Assembly (NCBI RefSeq): GCF_001644605.1
Contig: NZ_CP011388.1
Span: 3,748,501-3,812,500, forward strand
Length of the DNA: 64,000 nucleotides
Direction: 5' to 3'
DNA from: Paenibacillus swuensis
GTDB taxonomy: Bacteria; Bacillota; Bacilli; Paenibacillales; DY6
The notes beneath the pieces were generated by a model. The model ran no database searches, had not been told where the DNA came from, and saw nothing but the letters and a program-made list of their open reading frames with translations. The translations under genes were made by a program, and so were the position numbers. Below are positions 17,663-26,181 of the stretch, piece by piece (positions within the stretch are counted from its first letter, which is position 1; each line of letters begins with the position of its first letter).

Positions 17663-18280
17663 CTAGGATTTAAACCAACCAAACGGCTTGCCGATCGGCA
17701 AGAATACTTTACCGAAATGAGGGTTTAAGACCGCTGCAGCCGAACCATAAAAGGAAAACATTGAAATTAGGAATTCAGATACTCCCGCCACTTTATGGGA
17801 AAATTCAGGCATGATTCCGAAGGAAGTCAGCGATAACCCGATAAACAGAAAATCAATCAATACGAAGATGATAAACAATACTTTATGGGTTTCCGTAGCG
17901 CCAACGGTCATGAATATACTGAAAATCAGGTAGCCGACGAACGCGAACCCCAGTTGCTTCGGATCCATATTGTCCGCAAGCGCCGAGCCGAACGCGCCGG
18001 ACTGAATGAGCCAAGACATGCCCACGCCGAGCCAGAACAGTCCGAACGCTCCGAATGCGGTTGAGCCGAACGTGTTATTATGTTTAGCATCCTGAACGCA
18101 AGCGAATAATTGCGCGATGCCTCCAAGGAAAATAGCCCAGGGCAAAATGAAGGATGTGCCTTCGGTCCAGCCCAGCTTTTGCGATGAAGCAACTAAAGTA
18201 ACGATAGCCAAGCCGAAGAGGCCAATAGCTGATGGATCGGATACTGCGATTTTAACTTGTTGCGTGTTCGTGTTGTTCAT
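17663..18280 (-). CDS. SatP/YaaH (GPR1/FUN34) family acetate/succinate transporter
   Basis: About 205 residues and six hydrophobic segments. SDPSAIGLFGLAI near the start corresponds to the NPAPLGL motif of the family. Members move acetate or succinate with protons. The frame runs 45 codons further upstream, but ATG 18280 has GGGGGA upstream and matches the family start. It has its own promoter and terminator, so it is probably not part of the purine operon, though organic-acid uptake next to nitrogen scavenging may be no accident. Confidence 0.87.
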   Translation of the reverse strand: MNNTNTQQVKIAVSDPSAIGLFGLAIVTLVASSQKLGWTEGTSFILPWAIFLGGIAQLFACVQDAKHNNTFGSTAFGAFGLFWLGVGMSWLIQSGAFGSALADNMDPKQLGFAFVGYLIFSIFMTVGATETHKVLFIIFVLIDFLFIGLSLTSFGIMPEFSHKVAGVSEFLISMFSFYGSAAAVLNPHFGKVFLPIGKPFGWFKS

Positions 18281-18333
18281 TTCTCGATGGTTCCCCCTAC
18301 AAAGATGCTCTGTCTTTTTTGACATACTTGAAC

Positions 18334-18363
18334 ACATTACAGAAACAGGCCTCCACTTGTCAA
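18334..18363 (-). promoter_or_regulatory. Promoter of the SatP-like gene
   Basis: Minus strand TTGACA (18358-18363), an 18 bp spacer and TAATGT (18334-18339). Confidence 0.5.
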
Positions 18364-18454
18364 TGGAAAAACCTTGTAGTATAGGGTATGCCCCAACAGG
18401 CGACAGCTGATTCACCTTGTCAGACTTTGTAGTTTGTGAGGAAACGAGATCACG

Positions 18455-20104
18455 CTAGGATGACTTACGGGAGTAAATGAAACGTGAAATCAGAATGCCG
18501 ATTCCCCCGAATCCAATGAACAGGACAGCGCGGATCAGAACGGAAACGGAAGGCAGGTCGAAAAATACAATTTTGCCCAACGTTAAGAACAATAAAGCCA
18601 GTCCGGCCAACCGGAATTTCTTGACATCCTTGATGACTCCGTAAGCAATAAATGCGGCAGCATACCCTACCCATACCGCAGAAACGGACAGATACTTCAC
18701 ATTACTGTTAAAGTCAGCTAAGACAGCCAAAGTCAGATCAGTCAGGAAGACAAGTCCCAGCAAGCCAATCCCGAACGAAAGGACCTTGGTCACATCCGCC
18801 AGGAAAGATTGTTTCTCGGTATCCTTCAGAAGCAGCGTTCTTAAGCCATACAGAGTACTCAGCCCAACGAGCCAAGTTAACAGATTCCAAGAGAACACGG
18901 TATCCATGCCATCGATCAGTTGCGCATAAGCAGCCAAACCACCGCCGATGTAGATCACGAACGAAGCTAATTTTTGCAAGGAAGATTTCATGTAAAAACC
19001 CAACACCAAACCTATAAAACCCTCCAGTAACAGTAAGGTCGGCAGAGTATCCCCATCCGCTGACTTCAAGCAGAAAAACACCAATGCATAAAGGGTCAAC
19101 GATGTAGCATAAGGCAGTTTGGTGTCCGATTTTCGCTTAAACCAGATGGCGAAACCCCCGTACAGCGCGGCACTGGCTAACATGATCCAGCTAAAGTTTG
19201 CAGGCTCATAACTCCCGACAGACCATAAGGCGCTTAGTCCAAAGCCGGTAAGGAGAACTTGCAGCTGAGGCTTGGAAAAAGGTAAATAGACGAAGGCGAG
19301 AAGAGTTAAAACCAGTTGCTGCACGATGATCCCTAGCGTGGTGATTTCTTCAAACCCGACGCTGAGTTGAAAGAAAATATAGGCCAGATGCGACAAGGCA
19401 AACGTTGTGTAAAACAGCACCGGCATGCGGCGAACGGAAGCATAGATGAGGAATGCAATAAACAGCAGTGATTCATAGATCGTAAAGAAGATCGGCGAAG
19501 GCGAGGTGCTTTTTACCAAGAATGGAGTTAACACCCCTGCAAATACAGCAAAAACAGCCAGGAATTGGGATTGACTTCGATAGGACAGAACTAAAGCCAG
19601 CGCCACCCAAACCAGATGGATAAAGAACGAAACCGGTGTGTTTATGAAACCATACCAATAGTGAGCGGCAAAAGTCGTTAACATGAAAAGGGCCACTGAA
19701 CCCCCCATGAGTACTTGAGCAAGTAATCCGCGTTGTTTCTTCTGTTGGCGAAATCCAGCGAATAATAGCAAACCTCCGGCCGCAAATCCAATGACACAGC
19801 GCAGTTCTTCTGTTAACAGCCCTCCGTCCACAGCAGCCTTGAATCCCCAGACAACACCGATTAATAATACAAACATGAAGATCCGGGGCAACCATACCTT
19901 GGCGATTAAATGTTCCCAGTCGATTTTTTTAGGTGCCGCAGGACGATACACGGGTGATGTTCCGGACCGTTCAGGCGGTGTTGTTGCAACACTTGGTTCC
20001 GCTTGGGGAGGGGGGAAATGCATTCCCTCTTTCATGGACCTGATTTCTTGCTCCAATTGAGCTACTCTTTCTTCCAAACGTTGTATTCTTGACAAATCTT
20101 CCAT
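18455..20104 (-). CDS. DUF2339 polytopic membrane protein
   Basis: 549 residues. A coiled-coil start (IQRLEERVAQLEQEI) and a Pro-rich linker are followed by about 14 hydrophobic segments, the layout of DUF2339 proteins. No function is established for the family. ATG 20104 has GAGGTG 7 nt upstream; the frame extends 14 codons further without an RBS. The gene diverges from the NmrA-like gene. The C-terminal FIYSRKSS leaves a short cytoplasmic tail. Confidence 0.8.
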   Translation of the reverse strand: MEDLSRIQRLEERVAQLEQEIRSMKEGMHFPPPQAEPSVATTPPERSGTSPVYRPAAPKKIDWEHLIAKVWLPRIFMFVLLIGVVWGFKAAVDGGLLTEELRCVIGFAAGGLLLFAGFRQQKKQRGLLAQVLMGGSVALFMLTTFAAHYWYGFINTPVSFFIHLVWVALALVLSYRSQSQFLAVFAVFAGVLTPFLVKSTSPSPIFFTIYESLLFIAFLIYASVRRMPVLFYTTFALSHLAYIFFQLSVGFEEITTLGIIVQQLVLTLLAFVYLPFSKPQLQVLLTGFGLSALWSVGSYEPANFSWIMLASAALYGGFAIWFKRKSDTKLPYATSLTLYALVFFCLKSADGDTLPTLLLLEGFIGLVLGFYMKSSLQKLASFVIYIGGGLAAYAQLIDGMDTVFSWNLLTWLVGLSTLYGLRTLLLKDTEKQSFLADVTKVLSFGIGLLGLVFLTDLTLAVLADFNSNVKYLSVSAVWVGYAAAFIAYGVIKDVKKFRLAGLALLFLTLGKIVFFDLPSVSVLIRAVLFIGFGGIGILISRFIYSRKSS

Positions 20105-20178
20105 TTTCTTCACCTCTTTGTCTGAGCGTAACGAGTCGCAATACATTCGTCAAGATGATTTTAGAGGATGAATGGTTA

Positions 20179-20184
20179 TATAAT
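20179..20184 (+). promoter_or_regulatory. Likely -10 box for the NmrA-like gene
   Basis: A perfect TATAAT lies 43 nt before the start codon. The -35 region (TGATTT at 20156-20161) is poor. Confidence 0.4.
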
Positions 20185-20226
20185 GGTTATTCTAAGCCAT
20201 ATAGAAAATGTTGGGAGGCCACACGT

Positions 20227-21084
20227 ATGAGCAAAATGTTAGTAACCGGGTTCACAGGCAATGTTGGCTATGAAGTGGCTCAAGCCGTTCGGGCGAGAGG
20301 GGGCGACATGGTCTGCGGAGTGAGGAACGTGGAACGGGCGCAGTCCGTTCATGGCGATTCTTATGAGTACACCGTTCTGGATTATGGCAAACCGGAAACC
20401 TATGACAGTGCTTTGGCCGGCATAGATCGCATCTTCCTGAATTACCCCCCTGAAACCGAATTCGACGCGTTTCATGCTTTCATTGACAGAGCCAAGGTAC
20501 GCGGCGTTCAGCATATCACCTACCTTTCCATTAAAGACGTTCAATTTATGCCATTTGTTCCCCACTATAAGAATGAGAAGGCGATTATAAGAAGCGGCGT
20601 TCCCTACACATTTGTAAGAGCAGGCTATTTTATGCAAAATATGAACCTCTTTCTTCTGGATGAATTGCAAAAGAACCAACGAATTTATGTTGCTGCGGGC
20701 AAAGGAAAGACCAGCTTCATCGATGTTCGTGATATTGCGGAAGTCGCGGCCGTCTCCCTGTTGGAAGGCGACCAGCACAAGTACAAGAAATATGCTTTAA
20801 CCGGCGCCGAAGCCTTTGATTTCTATGAAGTGGCCAGACGGATGTCGGAGGTATTAGGCTTCACGATCACTTATTCGAACCCGACCATTAAAGAATTTAA
20901 AACCTACATGCTGGGCAAGGGTCTGGACCCGGGATATGTCAATGTGGTAACTGGGATTCATATGGCAACGAAAATCGGATTGGCCGGCGGCATTACAGGA
21001 ACGTTCACTACACTCACGGGGAATACACCTCGTAAACTCGAACAATATGTGAAGGACTACCGGGACTATTTTGTAACAAAATAA
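20227..21084 (+). CDS. NmrA-like NAD(P)-dependent oxidoreductase
   Basis: 285 residues with an atypical short-chain dehydrogenase fold. The N-terminal VTGFTGNVGYEVAQAV is the dinucleotide-binding loop, and FVRAGYFMQNM and FIDVRDIAEVAA are typical of NmrA/QorB-like proteins. Members are quinone reductases or redox sensors. The frame extends upstream to 20089, but ATG 20227 with GGGAGG is the natural start. The next gene is 70 nt downstream without a clear terminator, so they may be cotranscribed. Confidence 0.85.
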   Translation: MSKMLVTGFTGNVGYEVAQAVRARGGDMVCGVRNVERAQSVHGDSYEYTVLDYGKPETYDSALAGIDRIFLNYPPETEFDAFHAFIDRAKVRGVQHITYLSIKDVQFMPFVPHYKNEKAIIRSGVPYTFVRAGYFMQNMNLFLLDELQKNQRIYVAAGKGKTSFIDVRDIAEVAAVSLLEGDQHKYKKYALTGAEAFDFYEVARRMSEVLGFTITYSNPTIKEFKTYMLGKGLDPGYVNVVTGIHMATKIGLAGGITGTFTTLTGNTPRKLEQYVKDYRDYFVTK

Positions 21085-21154
21085 TTTGTACACCCGCTCA
21101 CCTTTTCTAGGCTCCGGCATACGTTGTAGTACACAGGTTGTTGGAGGGATTGAC

Positions 21155-22159
21155 ATGAGAAGAAGAGTATCGGTTGGACTGGCCGCAATGTTCGGGTTGT
21201 CCGTACTGTTATCCGGGTGTTCCGGCGGTAAAGAAGAAAGTACCAAGATCAAGATAGGCGAAGTGACCCGTTCCATATTCTATGCGCCGCAATATGTTGC
21301 ATTAACGGAGGGTTTCTTCGAGGAAGAAGGATTAGAGGTAGAGCTGACAACGACGCCGGGCGGAGACAAGACGATGACCGCGCTGTTGAGTAACCAGATT
21401 GATGTCGCTCTCGTTGGATCTGAGACTTCTATTTATGTATCTCTGCAAGGCGCCGAGGATCCGGTCATTAATTTCGCGCAATTAACACAAACGGACGGAA
21501 CCTTTCTCGTAGCCAGGGAGCCTGTTGCGAATTTCGATTGGGCCTCCCTTAAAGGGACGACATTTCTCGGGCAACGAAAAGGCGGCATGCCGCAAATGGC
21601 CGGCGAGTTTACCTTGAAAAAGAAGGGTATAAATCCCCAAGAGGATTTAAAGCTGATTCAGAATGTCGAGTTTGCCAATATTCCGGCGGCGTTTACTTCG
21701 GGAACAGGTGATTTCGTACAACTGTTTGAGCCGCAGGCGACCCTTCTCGAGAACGAAGGGAAAGGCCATGTGATCGCGTCGTTCGGAGCGGAGAGCGGGC
21801 AATTGCCATATACCGTGTTTATGGCCAAGGAAAGTATGCTCAAGGATCGTAAGGATTCGATTCAGAAATTTACGAATGCGGTGCATCGGGCACAACTATG
21901 GGTTCAGGAGCACTCTGTTGAAGAGATTGCGGACGCGGTAGCTCCATTCTTCGAGAATACCGATCTCGAGGTCGTCCGTAACGTAGTGAAACGTTACAAG
22001 GAGCAAGGTTCCTACGCCACAGATCCGATTATAGATGAAGCTGAGTGGGGTAATCTGCAAGATGTGATGAAAGAAGCCGGTGAACTTGACGGACCGGCCG
22101 AGTTTAAAGAACTCGTGAACAATACATTTGCGGATAAGGCCAAGGATTCAATCGAATAA
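21155..22159 (+). CDS. ABC transporter substrate-binding lipoprotein, NitT/TauT type (YtlA-like)
   Basis: 334 residues. The signal peptide ends in LLSGC with Cys22, followed by a NMT1/SsuA-like binding domain (IFYAPQYVALTEGFFEEEGL). With the two genes after it this forms an importer resembling B. subtilis YtlACD, whose substrate is uncertain; relatives carry sulfonates, nitrate or pyrimidine thiamine precursors. ATG 21155 has GGAGGG 7 nt upstream, and the longer frame lacks one. Confidence 0.87.
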   Translation: MRRRVSVGLAAMFGLSVLLSGCSGGKEESTKIKIGEVTRSIFYAPQYVALTEGFFEEEGLEVELTTTPGGDKTMTALLSNQIDVALVGSETSIYVSLQGAEDPVINFAQLTQTDGTFLVAREPVANFDWASLKGTTFLGQRKGGMPQMAGEFTLKKKGINPQEDLKLIQNVEFANIPAAFTSGTGDFVQLFEPQATLLENEGKGHVIASFGAESGQLPYTVFMAKESMLKDRKDSIQKFTNAVHRAQLWVQEHSVEEIADAVAPFFENTDLEVVRNVVKRYKEQGSYATDPIIDEAEWGNLQDVMKEAGELDGPAEFKELVNNTFADKAKDSIE

Positions 22160-22169
22160 AGAAACTACG

Positions 22170-22190
22170 GCCGCCCTGTGCGGCTTTTTT
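22170..22190 (+). terminator. Intra-operon terminator after the binding-protein gene
   Basis: GCCGC-CCTGT-GCGGC followed by six T, between the binding protein and its ATPase. It probably lowers transcription of the downstream membrane components. Confidence 0.75.
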
Positions 22191-22212
22191 GCAAAGAGAG
22201 GAGGGGGCGCCG

Positions 22213-23010
22213 ATGGTACCTGCGGTGAAGTTAGAGGGAATTACCCATGTCTATGTGAATAACGGCGGGGCCTCCCTGGTGCTTGAAGGGATTGACCTGA
22301 CTATAGCCAACGGGGAGTTTGTTTCCTTGGTCGGACCAAGCGGTTGCGGCAAAACAACCCTTCTCTCCGTCCTTGCCGGACTAATCTCACCCACGCAGGG
22401 AAAGGTGGAGGTATTCGGGCAATCTGTTGAAGGCCCCAGTGCAAGAGTGGGGTATATGCTTCAACAGGATTATCTGTTCCCCTGGCGAACCATATTTGAC
22501 AATGCGGCCATCGGGCTTGAGCTGACGGGACGACTGACCTCGGAGAAAAAGGATTATGTTCGGCATCTGCTAGGTCAACTCGGACTAGGGTTACAAGGGT
22601 CCAAATATCCCTCAGAGCTGTCCGGAGGTATGAGACAACGCGTAGCTTTAGTGCGGACCCTGGCCACCGAACCGGATATTCTGCTGTTGGATGAACCCTT
22701 TTCGGCTTTGGATTACCAGACGAAACTGCAGTTGGAGGATCTTATAGCGCTGACCCTGCAAGAGCATCGCAAAACCGCGCTTCTCGTCACGCATGATATA
22801 TCGGAAGCGCTCGCGATGAGCGATCGGGTGGTCGTGCTTGCCCCCCACCCGGGGCGGATACGTAAAGAAATTCGCGTGCCTTCCCTGATCGCTGAATCCA
22901 CACCGTTTCATGCGAGGGATAAGGAAGGTTTTCAAGCGTTATTTCAGTCCATATGGAATGAATTTGACCGGCTTGATCCAGGGGGGGAGAGAAATGGAAC
23001 CGGAACGTAA
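22213..23010 (+). CDS. ABC transporter ATPase, NitT/TauT type (YtlC-like)
   Basis: 265 residues with Walker A GPSGCGKTT, Q-loop MLQQD, signature LSGGMRQRVA, Walker B ILLLDEPFSALD and switch His in LLVTHDISEA, all in standard order. ATG 22213 has AGAGGAGGGGG upstream; an earlier TTG frame start at 22189 falls inside the terminator T-run. Its last 17 nt overlap the permease gene. Confidence 0.92.
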   Translation: MVPAVKLEGITHVYVNNGGASLVLEGIDLTIANGEFVSLVGPSGCGKTTLLSVLAGLISPTQGKVEVFGQSVEGPSARVGYMLQQDYLFPWRTIFDNAAIGLELTGRLTSEKKDYVRHLLGQLGLGLQGSKYPSELSGGMRQRVALVRTLATEPDILLLDEPFSALDYQTKLQLEDLIALTLQEHRKTALLVTHDISEALAMSDRVVVLAPHPGRIRKEIRVPSLIAESTPFHARDKEGFQALFQSIWNEFDRLDPGGERNGTGT

Positions 23011-23827
23011 ATCATCAGCGAACACCTTGAATATTAATCCCGAAACGATCTATAAAGCCTATAAACAGAAGTTATCCGCAGAACGCAGCTATGTCCTGCT
23101 CACGCAATGTTTATTATTGTTGCTGCTGGCCGGGAGTTGGGAAGCGGCCGGCCGCGCGAAATGGATTGACGTGTTGTTATTCAGTTACCCCAGTAAAATC
23201 CTGCATCTACTATGGGAGAAAGCGTTGGATGGAAGCTTGTGGCCTCATGTGGGGATTACTGTAGCCGAAACGATAGCCGGTTTCTTGTTGGGTACACTGG
23301 CCGGTGTTCTGTTGGCTACACTGATTTGGTGGAGTCCGTTTCTTGCCAAGGTGCTGGACCCTTACTTTGTGGTGCTTAACGCGCTCCCGAAGGTGGCTTT
23401 AGGACCCTTGTTTATCGTAGCCATGGGTTCTGGTGTGCTTTCCATTATTGTGACCATCTTATCCATTACCGTGATTATCACTACACTTGTCATCTACAAC
23501 TCGTTTCGGGAAACCGACCCCAATTATTTGAAAGTAGTTCAGATCTTCGGCGCAACGCGTCAACAACTGTTCATCAAAGTCATCTTACCCGCTTCTTTTC
23601 CGGCCGTTATATCCGCCTTAAAAGTAAATGTCGGTTTGGCATGGGTCGGGGTGATCGTTGGCGAATTTCTAGTGGCTCAAACCGGGTTGGGCTATTTAAT
23701 CATATATGGCTTTCAAGTTTTTAACTTTACCCTTGTCATCGCTAGTTTGTTCGTCATCGCCTTGGTGGCCACCATCATGTATCAGGGTGTTGCTTTCATG
23801 GAATCCAGAATCATTAAGCGAAAATAA
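22994..23827 (+). CDS. ABC transporter permease, NitT/TauT type (YtlD-like)
   Basis: 277 residues, six hydrophobic segments and the binding-protein-dependent permease loop (FGATRQQLFIKVILPASFP). GGGGGGGAGA precedes ATG 22994. A longer frame beginning inside the ATPase gene is not needed. The gene ends 11 nt before a terminator, closing the transporter operon. Confidence 0.9.
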   Translation: MEPERKSSANTLNINPETIYKAYKQKLSAERSYVLLTQCLLLLLLAGSWEAAGRAKWIDVLLFSYPSKILHLLWEKALDGSLWPHVGITVAETIAGFLLGTLAGVLLATLIWWSPFLAKVLDPYFVVLNALPKVALGPLFIVAMGSGVLSIIVTILSITVIITTLVIYNSFRETDPNYLKVVQIFGATRQQLFIKVILPASFPAVISALKVNVGLAWVGVIVGEFLVAQTGLGYLIIYGFQVFNFTLVIASLFVIALVATIMYQGVAFMESRIIKRK

Positions 23828-23837
23828 CGATAAATTT

Positions 23838-23866
23838 AAGGTCAGCCGAAGCAGGTTGGCCTTTTT
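23838..23866 (+). terminator. Terminator of the YtlACD-like operon
   Basis: AAGGTCAGCC pairs with GGTTGGCCTT (two G-U pairs) and is followed by a T-run. Confidence 0.7.
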
Positions 23867-23881
23867 CAACTTTTCTGCCGG

Positions 23882-23890
23882 TGATATAAT
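23882..23890 (+). promoter_or_regulatory. Extended -10 promoter of the isomerase gene
   Basis: TGATATAAT gives TG-N-TATAAT with a perfect -10; no clear -35. Confidence 0.55.
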
Positions 23891-23919
23891 GTAAGAATCC
23901 TAATCCCAGGGAGGTTGAA

Positions 23920-24798
23920 ATGCTCTTGAATAACAAAATCGGAGTGATTGTGGACAGTTTCGGCGCAGGCGTGAAGGAAGGTTTGGTAAAAGCCGTAGAA
24001 GTAGGAGCGAACGGGGTGCAGATCTATGCGGTACACGGGGAGATGGATCCGGAACATCTTACTTCCGAGGCGCGTACGGAACTACGAACATACATATCGG
24101 ATCTAGGATTGGATATTTCAGCGCTTTGCGGTGACCTTGCGGGACATGGCTTTCAAGACCGGAGCGTCAATGCCTCCAAAGTGGAGAAATCCAAGAGAAT
24201 TATGGATCTGGCACTCGACCTTGGCACAAACATTGTAACCACGCATATCGGGATCGTCCCAGATGATCCCCTGAGTGAAGTTTATGGGGCCATGCAGGAA
24301 GCATGTGAAGAATTGGGACGGTATGCTAAGCAAGTTGGCGCCTATTTCGCAATTGAAACAGGACCGGAGCGCGCAGCTCATCTCAAAGCTTTTCTCGATA
24401 CGCTAAGCACGAACGGTGTGTCCGTTAACTTTGATCCTGCCAATATGGTCATGGTAACGGGAGACGACCCGGTTCAAGGTGTACATATTCTAAAGGACTA
24501 TATCGTCCATACCCATGTTAAGGACGGTGTGCAGTTAAGAAAATGTGATCCTAAGGAGGTTTATGGCTTTCTCGGTTATGAAGCCATGAGTCATGAGAAA
24601 CTGGCCGAAATGGGGCAGACCGGGTTGATTTACAGAGAGCTGCCGTTGGGCGAAGGCTCGGTGGATTTCAAATCCTATTTTCAGGCATTGCAAGATATAG
24701 GCTACACGGGCTATCTTACGATTGAGCGGGAAGTGGGGACGGACCCGGAAACGGATATCCGGAATGCTGTACGCTATATTCAACGTTTTCAGGGTTGA
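23920..24798 (+). CDS. Sugar phosphate isomerase/epimerase-like TIM barrel protein
   Basis: 292 residues of the AP endonuclease 2/xylose isomerase-like fold. Candidate metal ligands are Glu in AIETGPE, Asp in NFDPAN, His in VHTHVKD and the C-terminal Glu in TIEREV. RBS GGGAGG precedes the ATG. Substrate is unknown; relatives act on inositol derivatives, keto-sugars or hydroxypyruvate. It stands alone between two terminators. Confidence 0.85.
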   Translation: MLLNNKIGVIVDSFGAGVKEGLVKAVEVGANGVQIYAVHGEMDPEHLTSEARTELRTYISDLGLDISALCGDLAGHGFQDRSVNASKVEKSKRIMDLALDLGTNIVTTHIGIVPDDPLSEVYGAMQEACEELGRYAKQVGAYFAIETGPERAAHLKAFLDTLSTNGVSVNFDPANMVMVTGDDPVQGVHILKDYIVHTHVKDGVQLRKCDPKEVYGFLGYEAMSHEKLAEMGQTGLIYRELPLGEGSVDFKSYFQALQDIGYTGYLTIEREVGTDPETDIRNAVRYIQRFQG

Positions 24799-24801
24799 TT
24801 A

Positions 24802-24852
24802 AACTAAAGGATGGAGCGCGTATAGTGCACGAAGCGCGTCCATCCTTTAGTT
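24802..24852. terminator. Bidirectional terminator between convergent genes
   Basis: A 14 bp perfect stem (24802-24815 with 24839-24852) extends inward by 4 more pairs past one bulged G. It covers the stop codon of the UvrC-like gene. Confidence 0.8.
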
Positions 24853-25974
24853 CTGATTCGCAGCAACAGCAGCTTCCCGTTGAGCGATCCGGTACTCGTA
24901 ATTGGCTTTACACAATTGCAACAAATCCGCTTTTAGTCCTCTTTTGGGCACAGTTATGGCAACAGATCTACGAGATCTAGTACGCAGAAGTTTCCGCATT
25001 TGAACCGGATCTTTCATTCGATTGACAATTAACTCGTCCGGACCTTCTTGTTCATATTGAGAAAGAATGAATTGTTCTTCCGGGTCCGACCCGACGGAAG
25101 GGTCCATGGCCACAAACCGAAAATCACGCAACATCCCTTCCTGGACTCTGGCAATGAGCACGTCTCGTTCGCCGAAATACAGAACATCCTGATTCCAACC
25201 GGTTTCCCGATCCACAATCTGCTTCGTGGGGATCCGTTCCAAGACGCGAATATGATGCAGCATATTCTGAGCTTTCTCAAATTCAAGCCGTTCGGCATAA
25301 TGAGTCATCTTCTCATGCATAGCCGTCAATAAATGATCCCGGCGGTGAGACAGCATCTCGGAAGCTTGGCGAGCCGTTTCCTGATAGTCCGCCTCCGAGA
25401 TCCAACCCTCGCAAACTCCACTGCATTTCCCGATGTGGTAGAGCAGGCAGGCCCGCTTTGGTAAGCTGGTGCAGGTGCGCAACCGATAGTGATCTGTAAC
25501 AAAATCCAGCATCGCATACTGAAAGCGGGAAGATACGAACGGGCCGAATCGCTGACCTTGTTCCTCCTTACGCTCCGGCAGGAATGCGCCGGCTTGTTCT
25601 CGTTCCTGGGTGGTACGACGATCACGATAATATACATCCAGCCGCGGCAACGGTTCCCCTGTCATTTGTAAATATGCATATCCGCTGTTATCCCGCTTCA
25701 ACGCGCGATTATACGGGGGCTTATGGATCTTGATCAGATTGTTTTCCAGAACAAGGCTCTCGGATTCGTTGTTAACAAGGATAACTTCAATCGAACGAAT
25801 ATTAACTACCAACTCCGCCAAACGTCTGCGTTTATGCTTCTGGTAGAAGTAAGAACGAAGCCGGTTACGCAAATTTTTGGATTTGCCGACATATAGGATG
25901 CGCTGCTCCGTATCCTTCATCAGATAACATCCGGGTTGCTCCGGGTAATCCGAAGCTTGAAAGCGAAATGACAT
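24847..25974 (-). CDS. UvrC-like GIY-YIG nuclease lacking the C-terminal nuclease half
   Basis: 375 residues. The N-terminal GIY-YIG domain (PGCYLMKD, ILYVGKSKNLRNRLRSYF, catalytic Glu in LVLENNLIK) is followed by a four-Cys cluster (CTSLPKRAC, then CLLYH...C...C around residues 154-178) and a UVR/UvrB-contact helix (YAERLEFEKAQNML). Full UvrC has about 600 residues with an RNase H-like nuclease and helix-hairpin-helix; these are absent, as in E. coli Cho, which makes the 3' cut alone. A LexA-type box sits in its promoter. RBS AGGAGGA precedes the ATG. Confidence 0.88.
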   Translation of the reverse strand: MSFRFQASDYPEQPGCYLMKDTEQRILYVGKSKNLRNRLRSYFYQKHKRRRLAELVVNIRSIEVILVNNESESLVLENNLIKIHKPPYNRALKRDNSGYAYLQMTGEPLPRLDVYYRDRRTTQEREQAGAFLPERKEEQGQRFGPFVSSRFQYAMLDFVTDHYRLRTCTSLPKRACLLYHIGKCSGVCEGWISEADYQETARQASEMLSHRRDHLLTAMHEKMTHYAERLEFEKAQNMLHHIRVLERIPTKQIVDRETGWNQDVLYFGERDVLIARVQEGMLRDFRFVAMDPSVGSDPEEQFILSQYEQEGPDELIVNRMKDPVQMRKLLRTRSRRSVAITVPKRGLKADLLQLCKANYEYRIAQREAAVAANQN

Positions 25975-26003
25975 GAAGACGATCCTCCTGACGAGTAAAT
26001 AGT

Positions 26004-26017
26004 CGAACGCAGGTTCG
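26004..26017 (-). promoter_or_regulatory. LexA (DinR) SOS box
   Basis: CGAAC-GCAG-GTTCG is a perfect palindrome matching the core of the Bacillus SOS box CGAACRNRYGTTYC at most positions. It lies just downstream of the -10 box of the UvrC-like gene, a place where LexA would block transcription. Confidence 0.65.
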
Positions 26018-26025
26018 TAATCTCT

Positions 26026-26034
26026 ATTTTAACA
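26026..26034 (-). promoter_or_regulatory. Extended -10 of the UvrC-like gene
   Basis: Minus strand reads TGTTAAAAT (TG-N-TAAAAT). Transcription would start next to the LexA box at 26004-26017. No strong -35 was seen. Confidence 0.5.
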
Positions 26035-26181
26035 TTCCACAACCTTGCGAAACAGTCCCTTTTTATTGACAAAATGTTACGTTTGGGTCAAATTTAAGTT
26101 TTTTTTAAGGTTTTTTTCAGCAGGCTATGTTAACGTTGTACTATCAAAGGCATGGTTACCCACGAGAGGAGATTTATTAAG

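Noticed and set aside
26092-26130. T-rich runs before the SurA_N gene as a terminator
   Set aside because: Two poly-T runs are present but no stem precedes them.
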